Below are positions 11,213 to 19,228 of a stretch of 64,000 nt of DNA, piece by piece. The translations under genes and the position numbers were made by a program. This stretch comes from Saccharothrix sp. NRRL B-16348. Its GTDB lineage: Bacteria; Actinomycetota; Actinomycetes; Mycobacteriales; Pseudonocardiaceae. The stretch covers positions 156,846 through 220,845 of the forward strand of contig NZ_LGED01000125.1 of assembly GCF_001280085.1 (NCBI RefSeq), written 5' to 3'. Below the pieces are notes generated by a model. The model made no database searches. It was not told where the DNA came from and was given only the letters and a program-made list of their open reading frames with translations. How positions within the stretch are numbered: position 1 is the stretch's first letter; the number at the start of each line of letters is the position of its first letter.

Positions 11213-11594
11213 AACGGGCCCTCCCGTGGCGTCGTCCGGGCATACGGAGACGGCCGAACGCCCGCGCGCGGCTTTACGCGGACAACTCGGCCTGCAGGTA
11301 CTGGCTGTGGACCCACGCCCGAGAGATCTTCGGCGTGGGTTCCGCACTCCGTTGTGCGGGAGAACTGCACTTGCTCGTGCGCGCCTCGCGGCCGGATGGG
11401 GCCGTTCGGGAGCGCTTGGCGGTGCACCGGGATTGCCGGGGTCTTGTGACGATAGTGTGAATTCGCGGTTATGGCTCTAGTCCGACAGGGCGTCGTGGTG
11501 AATCACACCCCTACTTGACGCCGTTCCGACCAGCGGGGTACACCCGGTCGGACCAGAGTTTCGCTCGGTTTCGCGGCTTCAGCGTCGGGTGAAG
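11213..11594. other. upstream region of gltB
   Basis: No gene is convincing here. It must hold the gltB promoter (leftward). A hairpin CCGCAC-tccgtt-GTGCGG lies at about 11342-11359, identical over 18 bases to the inner part of the terminator at 5240-5275. The A/T-richer part near 11450-11480 is the likeliest promoter area, but I cannot name boxes. Confidence 0.4.
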
Positions 11595-11807
11595 TCAGCT
11601 GCCGGCTCTTCTGGACTCCACTCCGCAGCCCACCGCGACGGCGAGGCACAGCGCCGCGAGGGCGCCCTGCCACCACGCGGCCTCGCTCACGGCCAGGATC
11701 ACGTTGACGCCCGAGACCAGCGCGAACAGCGCGGCCAGCAGCGCCCAGAGCCGGCGTTCGGCCTTCTCACCCCGCAGCACGAGCAGGGATGTCGGTGGGT
11801 GGGTCAC
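11595..11807 (-). CDS. small two-helix membrane protein
   Basis: A 70-residue protein. GTG at 11807 is chosen because GGAGGT sits about 7 bases upstream. There are two hydrophobic helices, around residues 22-40 and 46-62, with a charged GEKAERR lead-in. No known domain recognised. It is the same strand as the VIT gene, which begins upstream at 12652 and ends at 11948, so the pair may be cotranscribed. Confidence 0.6.
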   Translation of the reverse strand: MTHPPTSLLVLRGEKAERRLWALLAALFALVSGVNVILAVSEAAWWQGALAALCLAVAVGCGVESRRAGS

Positions 11808-11947
11808 GGCGCACACCTCCGGTCCGGGCCCGTCGCGCTCGACGGCGACAGGTCGGGTGCGAGTACCCGCACTTTGCGTACCTCACACCTCCGGGTCGCG
11901 ACTTTCTCCGACCCGCTCCGGAGGGTGTGCGCGCTGCGTGATCGGGA

Positions 11948-12652
11948 TCAGCCGACCGTTGCTCCGAACAGGAGACCGACGTAGTACGTGACGATCATCG
12001 TGAGCGACCCGACGACCACGTTGCGGCGCACCGCGCGGCCCACGCGGCTCGCCCCGAGGCGGGCGCTGACCACCCCGGTGAGCACCAGACCGACCAGCAC
12101 GGCCACCGCGCACGCCCACACCCGCCAGCCGGTCGGCGGCAGCACGATCGCGACCAACGGGATCAGCGCGCCGACCGCGAACGCCGCCAGCGACGCCCAC
12201 GCGGCCTGCCACGGGCTGGTCAGGTTGTCCGGGTCGATCTGCAGCTCGATCTCGGCGTGCGCGCGCAGGGCGTCCCGCTCGGTCAGCTCGCGGGCGACCT
12301 GCGCGGCCAGCTCCTCGGACAGCCCCTTGTCCTGGTAGAGCTCGGCGAGCTCGCGCTCCTCCTCCTCGGGCATGTCGCGCAGCTCGCGCTCCTCGAGCTT
12401 GAGCGCGGCCCGCTCGGTGTCCCGCTGGGTGCTGACCGACACGTACTCGCCGCCCGCCATCGACAGCGAGCCCGCGACGAGCCCGGCGACGCCCGCCGCG
12501 AGGATCGTGGTGCGGTCGGCCGTGGCGCCCGCGACGCCGACCACGAGCCCCGCCGTCGACACGATGCCGTCGTTGGCGCCGAGGACACCGGCGCGCAGCC
12601 AGTTGAGCCTGCCGGAGAGGTCGTCGTGGTGCGGTTCGCCGGGGTGCGTCAT
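11948..12652 (-). CDS. VIT1/CCC1-family transporter
   Basis: A 234-residue membrane protein with the family opening LRAGVLGANDGIVSTAGLVVGVAGA, GGEYVSVSTQRDTE, an acidic and glutamate-rich cytoplasmic stretch (about residues 85-125) likely to bind metal, and three C-terminal helices. VIT/CCC1 proteins move Fe2+ or Mn2+ out of the cytosol. The start ATG is followed by the hydrophilic MTHPGEPHHDD head common in bacterial members. The metal is not decided by sequence. Confidence 0.9.
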   Translation of the reverse strand: MTHPGEPHHDDLSGRLNWLRAGVLGANDGIVSTAGLVVGVAGATADRTTILAAGVAGLVAGSLSMAGGEYVSVSTQRDTERAALKLEERELRDMPEEEERELAELYQDKGLSEELAAQVARELTERDALRAHAEIELQIDPDNLTSPWQAAWASLAAFAVGALIPLVAIVLPPTGWRVWACAVAVLVGLVLTGVVSARLGASRVGRAVRRNVVVGSLTMIVTYYVGLLFGATVG

Positions 12653-12926
12653 GACCGTGATCGAACCACCACTCGGCTAACGGGTGGCATCCCTCCCGCG
12701 AACGGGTGAAGGGGTGGACAGCGGGCGGATTCCGCCCCCTGGGGTTGGCGTGATCGACTCCCGGCTGACGAATCAGGGAGCGGTGGCCGGCGGGCGCGCG
12801 GTGCCGCTCGGGGTCGGGTCGGTCGCGGCCACGGCGCCGCCCGTGCCGTCCGACGGCGCATCGTGCGGTGTGCCGACTGGGCGCGCGAACACCGGTTGAA
12901 CAGCCGGTGCCGGTGGTCGGAGCGGG

Positions 12927-13463
12927 TCAGCCTTGGTCGTCCTGGGTGGCTGTCCGGTCGAGGTGCTGTTCGATCAGGCGCTGGTTGTCCGCCAGTCGGA
13001 GGCAGAGGTGCCGGAGCGCGGTCAGGTCGGCGGGCGTGAAGCCGCGGAAGATCGCCGACATCGCGACCTCGGACGGGCGGCGGAACGCGTCCAGCCACTC
13101 CTGGCCGGTGGGCGTGATCCTGGCGAGGACGGACCGCCGGTCGGTGGGGTCGGGCTCGCGTGCCACCAGGCCGTCCCGTTCGAGGGTGTCGACCAGTCCC
13201 GTGACGTTGCGCGCGCTGACGCCGGCCGACCGCGCGAGGACGCCGAGCGTCATGCCGTCCTCGGGCGCGGCGCTCAGGCGCACCAGGACGTCCAGCGCGC
13301 CGGAGCTGAGCCCGCGACTGTCGGTCCCGCGTGACCGCAGGCGTTCCACGGCGTGGTGGGCGGTGCGCACGGCGGCGGCGGCCTCGAACGCCGCGGTGTC
13401 GCCGCCGTGGGTGAACAGGGTCATCGCGGTCCTGACCCGGGAGTCGGTCGAGTTCCGGTTCAC
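12927..13463 (-). CDS. MarR-family transcriptional regulator
   Basis: A 178-residue protein with winged helix LGVLARSAGVSARNVTGLVDTLERDGLVAREPDPTDRR and a C-terminal dimer helix. The start is GTG at 13463 or, more conservatively, ATG at 13424 (MTLFTHGG). It lies on the same strand as the upstream anchored Thr-rich protein (stop at 13483, 19 bp away) and may be cotranscribed with it. No target gene is obvious. Confidence 0.85.
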   Translation of the reverse strand: MNRNSTDSRVRTAMTLFTHGGDTAAFEAAAAVRTAHHAVERLRSRGTDSRGLSSGALDVLVRLSAAPEDGMTLGVLARSAGVSARNVTGLVDTLERDGLVAREPDPTDRRSVLARITPTGQEWLDAFRRPSEVAMSAIFRGFTPADLTALRHLCLRLADNQRLIEQHLDRTATQDDQG

Positions 13464-13482
13464 GGCTCCGCGTCGACGGTGG

Positions 13483-14028
13483 TCAGCCGGTTTCCACGAT
13501 CCGCCACTGCGGTCCGCCGACCCAGGTGGCCTCCAGCCGGGAGCGGTGGCCGGCGTTGGTGAACTCGACCACGACGGCGTCCGCGGGCTGTTCGACGGTG
13601 GCGGCGAAGCCCTGGCGCGGTGTGGCCGAGATGGGCTCCATGTCCGTGGCGGAGAAGCTGATCGCGGCGACCCCGCCGTGCAGGGTGAAGCTGCGCAGGT
13701 AGACCGGTTCGCCGTTCCGCTCGGTCCACGTGCCGTTCTCCGACGGCAGGGGTTGCGTGGTCGTGGTGGTGGTCGGCGGCACCGTGGTCGTCGTGGTCGG
13801 CGCCACCGTCGCGATCACCGCGACCGTGGTCGTCGTGGTGATGGGCGCGGGGGTGGTGGTCGTGGTGGTGGCCCTGGCGATCGCCGAGGACTGCGTCGGT
13901 CCGGCGACGACGCGCGGCCGTTCGGGTGCGCCCGCGTCCAGCACGAACCGGATGCCCAGCCAGGACAGCACCACGGCGACCGCGGTCGACGCCGACCACG
14001 CGGCGAAGTACTGCAGGCCCCTGGTCAC
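13483..14028 (-). CDS. anchored extracytoplasmic protein with Thr linker
   Basis: A 181-residue protein: one N-terminal membrane helix (about residues 8-30), a threonine-rich linker with TTTTTT runs (about residues 53-92), then a small beta-rich C-terminal domain of about 85 residues. This is the layout of a membrane-tethered sensor or wall-spanning protein. No family recognised for the C-terminal domain. It precedes the MarR gene by 19 bp, so the regulator may respond to the same condition. Confidence 0.65.
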   Translation of the reverse strand: MTRGLQYFAAWSASTAVAVVLSWLGIRFVLDAGAPERPRVVAGPTQSSAIARATTTTTTPAPITTTTTVAVIATVAPTTTTTVPPTTTTTTQPLPSENGTWTERNGEPVYLRSFTLHGGVAAISFSATDMEPISATPRQGFAATVEQPADAVVVEFTNAGHRSRLEATWVGGPQWRIVETG

Positions 14029-14074
14029 CCGGACATCCTGCCGGCGCGGTGAACCCCTTTGCTCGGCACGGGGT

Positions 14075-14437
14075 TCACGGCGTGGTGACGTGGTGGCCGG
14101 CGTGGTTGCCCACGTGGCTGCCGACGTCGTCCCGGTCGGCGGCGGCGAGGACGGTGTCGAGCAGGTGCGGGAACCGGGTGTCGAGGTCGTCGCGGCGCAG
14201 TCGGAGGTAGCAGCGGGTGCCCTCGTCGCGGCGCCAGGTCAGGCCCGCGGCGTTGAGCACCTTGAGGTGGTGGCTGAGCGTCGACTTGGCGACGGGGACG
14301 GCGAACTCGCCGAAGGTGTACTCCGCGCCGTCGGCCATCAGGCGGACCAGGCCGACGCGGAGGGGGTCGCTGAGCGCCGCGAGGACGTCGGTCAGGGTCA
14401 GCTGATCGACGTCCGGGTTGGCGTCCGCGTGGCGCAC
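14075..14437 (-). CDS. ArsR-family transcriptional regulator
   Basis: A 120-residue winged-helix regulator with ALSDPLRVGLVRLMADGAE and the recognition helix KSTLSHHLKVLNAAGL. Cysteine pairs of the metal-sensing ArsR subgroup are absent; there is one cysteine in the GTRCYLRL wing, and the C-terminus is rich in His. It is divergent from the SDR gene at 14544, and the space between holds strong palindromes (14458-14523). Confidence 0.88.
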   Translation of the reverse strand: MRHADANPDVDQLTLTDVLAALSDPLRVGLVRLMADGAEYTFGEFAVPVAKSTLSHHLKVLNAAGLTWRRDEGTRCYLRLRRDDLDTRFPHLLDTVLAAADRDDVGSHVGNHAGHHVTTP

Positions 14438-14457
14438 GCGGACAGTCTAGAGGCTCC

Positions 14458-14523
14458 ATGTTCGAGGTTTTGCGAACATCGAACTGGTCACGATAGGTTG
14501 TTCGATGTTCACCGAACTTCGAA
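14458..14523. promoter_or_regulatory. clustered palindromic operator, ArsR/SDR
   Basis: ATGTTCG...CGAACAT (14458-14479, 8-base spacer) is followed by a near-perfect 23-base palindrome at 14501-14523 of form TTCGA-n-GTTC-nnn-GAAC-n-TCGAA. GAACATCGAA (14474-14483) and TTCGATGTTC (14501-14510) are also exact inverted copies. These are four related half-sites between divergent genes, the expected position of an autoregulatory operator. Confidence 0.75.
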
Positions 14524-14543
14524 TGGGCGAGGTGTGGGATCAC

Positions 14544-15275
14544 ATGGAGTTTGACGGGCAGATTGCGCTGGTCACCGGCAGCACGTCGGGCATCGGCCGG
14601 GAGGCCGCGCGGCTGTTGGCGGCCGGTGGCGCGATGGTGATCGTCACGGGGCGTGACGCGGCGCGCGGTGCGGAGACCGTGGCGTCCATCGAGGCGGAGG
14701 GTGGGAGGGCGAAGTTCATCGCCGCCGACATGGCGGACCTGGCGTCGGTGCGTTCGTTGGCGGAGGCGGCGGGCGAGGTGGACGTGCTGGTCAACAACGC
14801 CGGTGTCTTCCCGTTCACGCCGACCGCGGAGCAGGACGTGGCGGGCTTCGAGCGGCTGTTCGACGTGAACGTGCGGGCGCCGTTCTTCCTGACCGCCGCG
14901 CTGCTGCCGGGCATGGCGGCCCGCGGCCGGGGCAGCGTGGTCAACGTGTCCACGTCCGCGACCTCGTACGCCGTCCCCGGTGCGGCGGCCTACGCGGCGA
15001 CCAAGGCGGCCTTGGAATCCCTGACCCGGACGTGGGCCGTGGAGTACCGCGGCACCGGTATCCGCGTCAACGCCGTCGCGCCGGGCGCCACGGTCACCGA
15101 GGGGACGCAGGCCCTCGCCCCCGAAGCCGTCGCCGAATCAGGCCGCAGGTCCCCGCTCGCCCGCACCGCCTCGCCGCGCGAGATCGCCGAGGTCATCGTC
15201 TTCCTGGCCTCGCCGCGCTCCAGCTACGTCCACGGCGAACTGATCCAAGCCGACGGCGGCCGCACCATCGGCTAA
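14544..15275 (+). CDS. short-chain dehydrogenase/reductase
   Basis: A 243-residue classical SDR: TGSTSGIGREAA cofactor motif, NNAGVF, catalytic Ser in NVSTSATSY, YAATK with catalytic Tyr and Lys, and a C-terminal SYVHGELIQADGG typical of FabG-like enzymes. ATG at 14544 (MEFDGQIALVTG) is chosen over an in-frame ATG at 14505, which lies in the operator. Divergent from the ArsR regulator. Substrate unknown; the D or R after the second strand suggests NADP(H) but is not decisive. Confidence 0.9.
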   Translation: MEFDGQIALVTGSTSGIGREAARLLAAGGAMVIVTGRDAARGAETVASIEAEGGRAKFIAADMADLASVRSLAEAAGEVDVLVNNAGVFPFTPTAEQDVAGFERLFDVNVRAPFFLTAALLPGMAARGRGSVVNVSTSATSYAVPGAAAYAATKAALESLTRTWAVEYRGTGIRVNAVAPGATVTEGTQALAPEAVAESGRRSPLARTASPREIAEVIVFLASPRSSYVHGELIQADGGRTIG

Positions 15276-15286
15276 CCCCCACCTCC

Positions 15287-15470
15287 CGCGTGTCCTACCT
15301 CCAGAACGCGCGTGTCCTACCTCCAGAACGCGCGTGTCCTACGTTCAGAACGCGCGTGTCCTACGTTCAGAACGCGCGTGTCCTACGTTCGCGTACCCCG
15401 AGTTCAACGCTCAGAACAGTCGATCTTTGACGTGAACGTAGGACACGCGTGACTTGAAGGTTCGACACGC
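15287..15470. repeat. 22-bp tandem array A with inverted arm
   Basis: The core GTCCTAC recurs at 15292, 15314, 15336, 15358 and 15380, exactly 22 bp apart; a sixth position (15402) carries the variant GTTCAAC. The first two units read CTACCTCCAGAAC, later ones CTACGTTCAGAAC. On the other side are two inverted units, GTAGGAC at 15438 and GTTCGAC at 15460, again 22 bp apart, so the whole can fold back on itself. It lies between the convergent SDR and SGNH genes. See the findings for arrays B and C. Confidence 0.9.
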
Positions 15471-15479
15471 GCGAGGGGG

Positions 15480-16262
15480 TCAGGTGGTGGCGGAGTTCAG
15501 CAGGGGGAGGTAGCCCTGGCTGTAGCCCGTCGCGTTGGGGTGGAACGACTCCGCCAGGCGGAACAGGGAGAACTGGTTGATCCACGGCGAGCCGCCGCAC
15601 GCGCCGTGGCCCGCGAAGTGGGCGCGGGCGTCGACGTAGCGGACGCCGGCCGCCGCGGCCCGGGCCGAGATCACGGTGTGCAGGTCGTCGGCGCCCCGGT
15701 TGAGCGCCGCACGCTTGGTCGCGCTCATGCACGTGCCGTTCGGCTCCACCAGCCGCGGATAGCCCAGCACGACCACGGTCGCGTTCGGGGCGCGGTTGCG
15801 GATCGTCGCGTACGTGGCGTCGAGCCGCCCCGGCAACGTGGTGCGCGCGGTTTCGATGCCGGCGTTCACGGCGTTGACGCAGCTCGTGTCGCTGCCCGTG
15901 ACGCAGGTGATCATGGTGTTGGCGAACCCGACGTCGTTGCCGCCGATGGTGATCGAGACCAGGTCGGTGCCCGCGTCGAGCGAGGCGAACTGGTCGGTCA
16001 TGCTTCTCGTGGTGGCCCCGCCGCAGGCGGCGTACTTGAACGACGACACCTCGTGCGTGTTCGCCCACAGCTGCGCGTACCCGCGCGCACTGCGGTAGCA
16101 CGAGCCGCTGAGGTACGGCGGCGCGCCCGTGCCGGAGGAGTACGAGTCGCCGAGGGCGACGTAGTCGACCGGGGCGGCGGCCCGCGCCGCGGTCGAGGTG
16201 AGCATGACGGCCAGGGCGGCGGGCAGCACCGCGCACACGACCCTGAGAAGACGTCCGCGCAC
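15480..16262 (-). CDS. secreted SGNH/GDSL esterase
   Basis: A 260-residue protein with signal peptide (to about residue 29, ARAAA), block I YVALGDSYSSG with the catalytic Ser, Gly/Asn blocks ACGGA and ITIGGNDVGF, and the terminal ESFHPNATGY with catalytic Asp/His surroundings. Six cysteines suggest three disulfides, as in Streptomyces esterases and lipases of this family. Expected to hydrolyse acyl esters outside the cell. Divergent from a TetR regulator. Confidence 0.92.
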   Translation of the reverse strand: MRGRLLRVVCAVLPAALAVMLTSTAARAAAPVDYVALGDSYSSGTGAPPYLSGSCYRSARGYAQLWANTHEVSSFKYAACGGATTRSMTDQFASLDAGTDLVSITIGGNDVGFANTMITCVTGSDTSCVNAVNAGIETARTTLPGRLDATYATIRNRAPNATVVVLGYPRLVEPNGTCMSATKRAALNRGADDLHTVISARAAAAGVRYVDARAHFAGHGACGGSPWINQFSLFRLAESFHPNATGYSQGYLPLLNSATT

Positions 16263-16356
16263 GTCCAGTCCTTCCTCGAAGAATCACCTGCGTGAAGGCG
16301 GCAGGTCGCCGACGTTACGAAGGCGTTCCGAGGGATCACAGTCGGTGCTATTCTCA

Positions 16357-16370
16357 TTACCTGCGAGTAA
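16357..16370. promoter_or_regulatory. candidate TetR operator
   Basis: TTAC-ctgcga-GTAA lies 28 bp upstream of the TetR start (16398) and in the space shared with the divergent SGNH esterase. The outer four bases and the central GC are symmetric. A plausible half-site pair for the adjacent regulator; short, so moderate at best. Confidence 0.4.
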
Positions 16371-16397
16371 CCTGGACTGCTTCGTCGGGGTGCCGCC

Positions 16398-16958
16398 ATG
16401 ACCGTTCCGCGCCGCAGCGACGCCCTGAGGAACCGGGCGTCGATCATCCGCGCGGCCGAGGAGCTCGTGGTCGGCGGCACGACACCGTCACCGGCGCGGA
16501 TCGCCCGCCTGACGGGCCTCGGCCAGGCGACGGTGTACCGGCACTTCCCCGACCGCCGCACGTTGCTGCTCACGCTGGCGCGCAACCACTTGGGGCTGCT
16601 GGTGGCGGCGGCCGAGCGCAACGCCGACAACCCGGCCGCGTTCCGCCCGCTGCTCCAGGCGGTGATGGCCTACCAGGTGTCGATGCGCCCGCTGGTGGAC
16701 GAGCTGCGCCGGTTCCCCGAGCCCGACCGGCGCGGCCACGTGCGTCGACTGCTGGACGCGCTGCGCGGACCGTTCGACCGCTCTCGGGCGGCGGGCCACC
16801 TGCGCCACGGCATCGTGCTGGACGACGTAGTGGTCGTGCTGACCATGCTCCAGGCGGCCGTCGAGCGGACACCCGACCCGCACCGCGCGATCCCCGTGCT
16901 GCTGAACGGTCTGTTCCTCCCGGAACCCGATCGGACGGCCGGATCGGTGCACGGCTGA
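16398..16958 (+). CDS. TetR-family transcriptional regulator
   Basis: A 186-residue protein. The N-terminal DNA-binding domain includes ASIIRAAEELVVGGTTPSPARIARLTGLGQATVYRHFPDRRTLL, with the TVYRHF recognition helix. The C-terminal ligand domain is unspecific. Divergent from the SGNH esterase with about 135 bp between, which makes that gene the likeliest target. Confidence 0.88.
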   Translation: MTVPRRSDALRNRASIIRAAEELVVGGTTPSPARIARLTGLGQATVYRHFPDRRTLLLTLARNHLGLLVAAAERNADNPAAFRPLLQAVMAYQVSMRPLVDELRRFPEPDRRGHVRRLLDALRGPFDRSRAAGHLRHGIVLDDVVVVLTMLQAAVERTPDPHRAIPVLLNGLFLPEPDRTAGSVHG

Positions 16959-17027
16959 CACGGCTTGGCGCGCGGTGGGGCCGGGGGAGCGGTGGACGGC
17001 GCGCCCGACCGCGTTACGGTGCGCGCC

Positions 17028-17708
17028 ATGGTCTCGGTGCTGCTCGTCGAGGACGATCCGGTGGTGCGGTCGGCGGTGAGCCGGGCGTTGACCGGGCTCG
17101 GGCACGCGGTGCTGCCCGTCGGCACGGCGTTGGAGGCGTTGCGCGAGATCACCGGCGGCGCGTTCGACCTGGTGGTGCTCGACCTCGGCCTGCCCGACAT
17201 GGACGGCGCGGACGCCCTGCGGATGATGCGCGGCGTGTGCGACGTGCCGGTCATCGTCGCCACCGCCCGTGACGACGAGAGCGAGATCGTCCGCCTGCTC
17301 AACGCCGGCGCCGACGACTACCTGGTCAAGCCGTTCTCCAGCGAGCACCTCGCGGCCCGGCTCTCCGCCGTGCTCCGCCGCGCGCGCAAGGACGCCGCGC
17401 CCGCCACGTTCCGCGTCGGCCGCCTCACCGTCGACCTCGACCGCCGTGAAGCCCGCCTGGACGGCCGCGAGCTGAACCTCACCCGCAAGGAGTTCGACCT
17501 CCTCGCCTACCTCGCCGCCCGCGAGGGCAAGGTGGTGCCGCGCGCCGAACTCCTGGCCAACCTGTGGAACCTGCCCGGCAGGCACGACGACCAGACGTTG
17601 GACGTCCACCTGTCCTGGCTGCGCCGCAAGCTCGGCGAACGCGCCGCGCAACCCCGCTACCTGCACACCGTGCGCGGTGTCGGGTTCAAGCTCACGGCGG
17701 CCGAGTGA
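17028..17708 (+). CDS. OmpR/PhoB-type response regulator
   Basis: A 226-residue regulator: receiver domain with acidic pair ED-D (residues 8-10), phosphoacceptor Asp52 in VVLDLGLPD, switch Thr in VATAR and conserved Lys in LVKPF; then a winged-helix output domain ending RYLHTVRGVGFKL. ATG at 17028 is chosen because it opens the receiver fold. Its stop overlaps the GTG of the sensor kinase by 4 bp (GTGA), indicating coupled translation. Confidence 0.95.
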   Translation: MVSVLLVEDDPVVRSAVSRALTGLGHAVLPVGTALEALREITGGAFDLVVLDLGLPDMDGADALRMMRGVCDVPVIVATARDDESEIVRLLNAGADDYLVKPFSSEHLAARLSAVLRRARKDAAPATFRVGRLTVDLDRREARLDGRELNLTRKEFDLLAYLAAREGKVVPRAELLANLWNLPGRHDDQTLDVHLSWLRRKLGERAAQPRYLHTVRGVGFKLTAAE

Positions 17709-18985
17709 GGAAGTCGCTCGCGCTCGTCTCGCTGGCCGTCACCTCGATGGTCGCGCTCGCGTTCCTGATCCCGCTCGCCCTCGTGGTGCGCCAGCTGGCC
17801 GAGGACCGCGCGCTCGTCGACGCCGAACGCCTCGCCGGCGCGCTCACCCCCGTCCTGGTGATCACCTCCGACCCGGCGTCCGTCGGCCAGGCGCTCACCG
17901 CCAGCGCCGGCCGGGTCGCCGTGCACCTGGCGGACGGCGAGGTCGTCGGCGTGCCCGTGGCGACCGACCAGCAGATCCGCACCGCCCGGGAGCAGGGCCT
18001 GGCGTCCACGGAGCCGATACCGGCCGGGCTCGTGCACCTGCAACCCGTGCTGCTGGGCGAGGGCCGGGTGGCCGTGGTCGAGGCGTTCGTGCCGCGCGCC
18101 GAGCTGTCCCGCGGCGTCGAGCAGGCGTGGCTCGCGCTCAGCGGTGTCGCCGTCGTCCTCGTGCTCGGCTCCGTGCTGGTCGCCGACCGCCTCGGCGCAC
18201 GGGTCGTGAAAGCCGCCGCCGCCCTCGCCGAAGGCGCCCGCAAAATGGGTCAGGGCGATCTCACCACCAGGGTCACGCCGAGTGATCCGCCGGAATTGCT
18301 CGACGCGGCCGCCGCGTTCAACCGGATGGCCGATCGGATCGGCCAACTGGTCGCCAACGAACGCGAAATCCTGGCCGACCTCTCCCACCGTTTGCGCACC
18401 CCGCTCACCGCGTTGCGGCTCGATTCCGAAACCCTCGGCCAGGACCCCGGCGCCAACCGCGTCCGGCAAGCCGTGCACGCGCTCGAACGCGAGGTCAACG
18501 AACTCATCCGGGCCGCCCGCCGCGAGCTGGACGACCCCGACGGCGGCCGGTGCGACGCGGCCCAGGTCGTGCACGACCGCCTGGTGTTCTGGTCGGCCCT
18601 GGCCGACGACCAGCAGCGGCTGTGGAACCTGCGCGGCACCGAGCGCCGGGCGTTCGTCCCGCTCACCCGCAGTGACCTCGCCGCCGCGATGGACGCCGTG
18701 CTCGGCAACGTCTTCCGGCACACCCCGGAGGGCGTCGGGTTCGTCGTCGCACTGTTCCACCAGCACGAACGCGTGGTCATCGTGATCGAGGACGCCGGGC
18801 CGGGCATCGACGACCTGGCGGCGGCGTTGCGGCGGGGCAGCAGCGGCGCGGGCTCCACCGGCCTCGGCCTCGACATCGCCCGCCGGGCGGCGGAGTCCAC
18901 CGGCGGCTCGCTGGTCGTCGACCGCGGACCGCTCGGCGGCACGCGGGTCCAGCTCCGGCTGGGCCGCGCGGAAGAGCCAGTCTGA
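17705..18985 (+). CDS. sensor histidine kinase
   Basis: A 426-residue kinase. Two membrane helices (about residues 8-28 and 148-166) flank an external sensor of some 115 residues; HAMP follows, then the H-box LADLSHRLRTPLTALRL (His228), N-box VLGNVFRHT, G1 DAGPGID and G2 GSTGLGLDIARR. Cognate partner of the response regulator just upstream. The signal is unknown; the external domain has no family I recognise. Confidence 0.93.
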   Translation: MRKSLALVSLAVTSMVALAFLIPLALVVRQLAEDRALVDAERLAGALTPVLVITSDPASVGQALTASAGRVAVHLADGEVVGVPVATDQQIRTAREQGLASTEPIPAGLVHLQPVLLGEGRVAVVEAFVPRAELSRGVEQAWLALSGVAVVLVLGSVLVADRLGARVVKAAAALAEGARKMGQGDLTTRVTPSDPPELLDAAAAFNRMADRIGQLVANEREILADLSHRLRTPLTALRLDSETLGQDPGANRVRQAVHALEREVNELIRAARRELDDPDGGRCDAAQVVHDRLVFWSALADDQQRLWNLRGTERRAFVPLTRSDLAAAMDAVLGNVFRHTPEGVGFVVALFHQHERVVIVIEDAGPGIDDLAAALRRGSSGAGSTGLGLDIARRAAESTGGSLVVDRGPLGGTRVQLRLGRAEEPV

Positions 18986-19044
18986 CCCCTGATCCCTTTT
19001 CCGCACCTGATGCGACCTTTAAATGTTCCTTAAATAATCCGTTG

Positions 19045-19073
19045 TTGACAGTTCCGCATTCCTGGATAAAGTT
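19045..19073 (+). promoter_or_regulatory. sigma70-like promoter of the CAP-domain gene
   Basis: TTGACA at 19045-19050 is a full -35 match; TAAAGT (19067-19072) follows with a 16-base spacer as a fair -10. It lies in an unusually A/T-rich stretch and would give a leader of about 150 bases before the GTG at 19229. Confidence 0.5.
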
Positions 19074-19228
19074 ATTCACGGAATTGAGGTCGTCCGCGGC
19101 GCTCCCACCCTTGCCCGGCCCACTCGGTTCCCACTTCGGTGCGGCGGCCGCGTGCGCTTACCCTGCGAAGAAGCGCACCCGCGGTCGCCGCGCCCGAATG
19201 CCACCGAATGCAGATTGAGGTTTTCCGC

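Noticed and set aside
11342-11359. Hairpin identical to the inner part of the 5240-5275 terminator, as a mobile repeat
   Set aside because: Only 18 bases shared and two copies; could be chance in GC-rich DNA.
8108-11449. A 1113-codon frame opposite gltB
   Set aside because: Antisense shadow of a certain gene, made of His/Arg/Val-rich sequence without domains.
12653-12926. Possible small gene from 12684
   Set aside because: Composition is shadow-like and nothing resembling a domain; treated as intergenic.
15287-15470. CRISPR array
   Set aside because: Units are directly adjacent with no spacers, and no cas genes are present.
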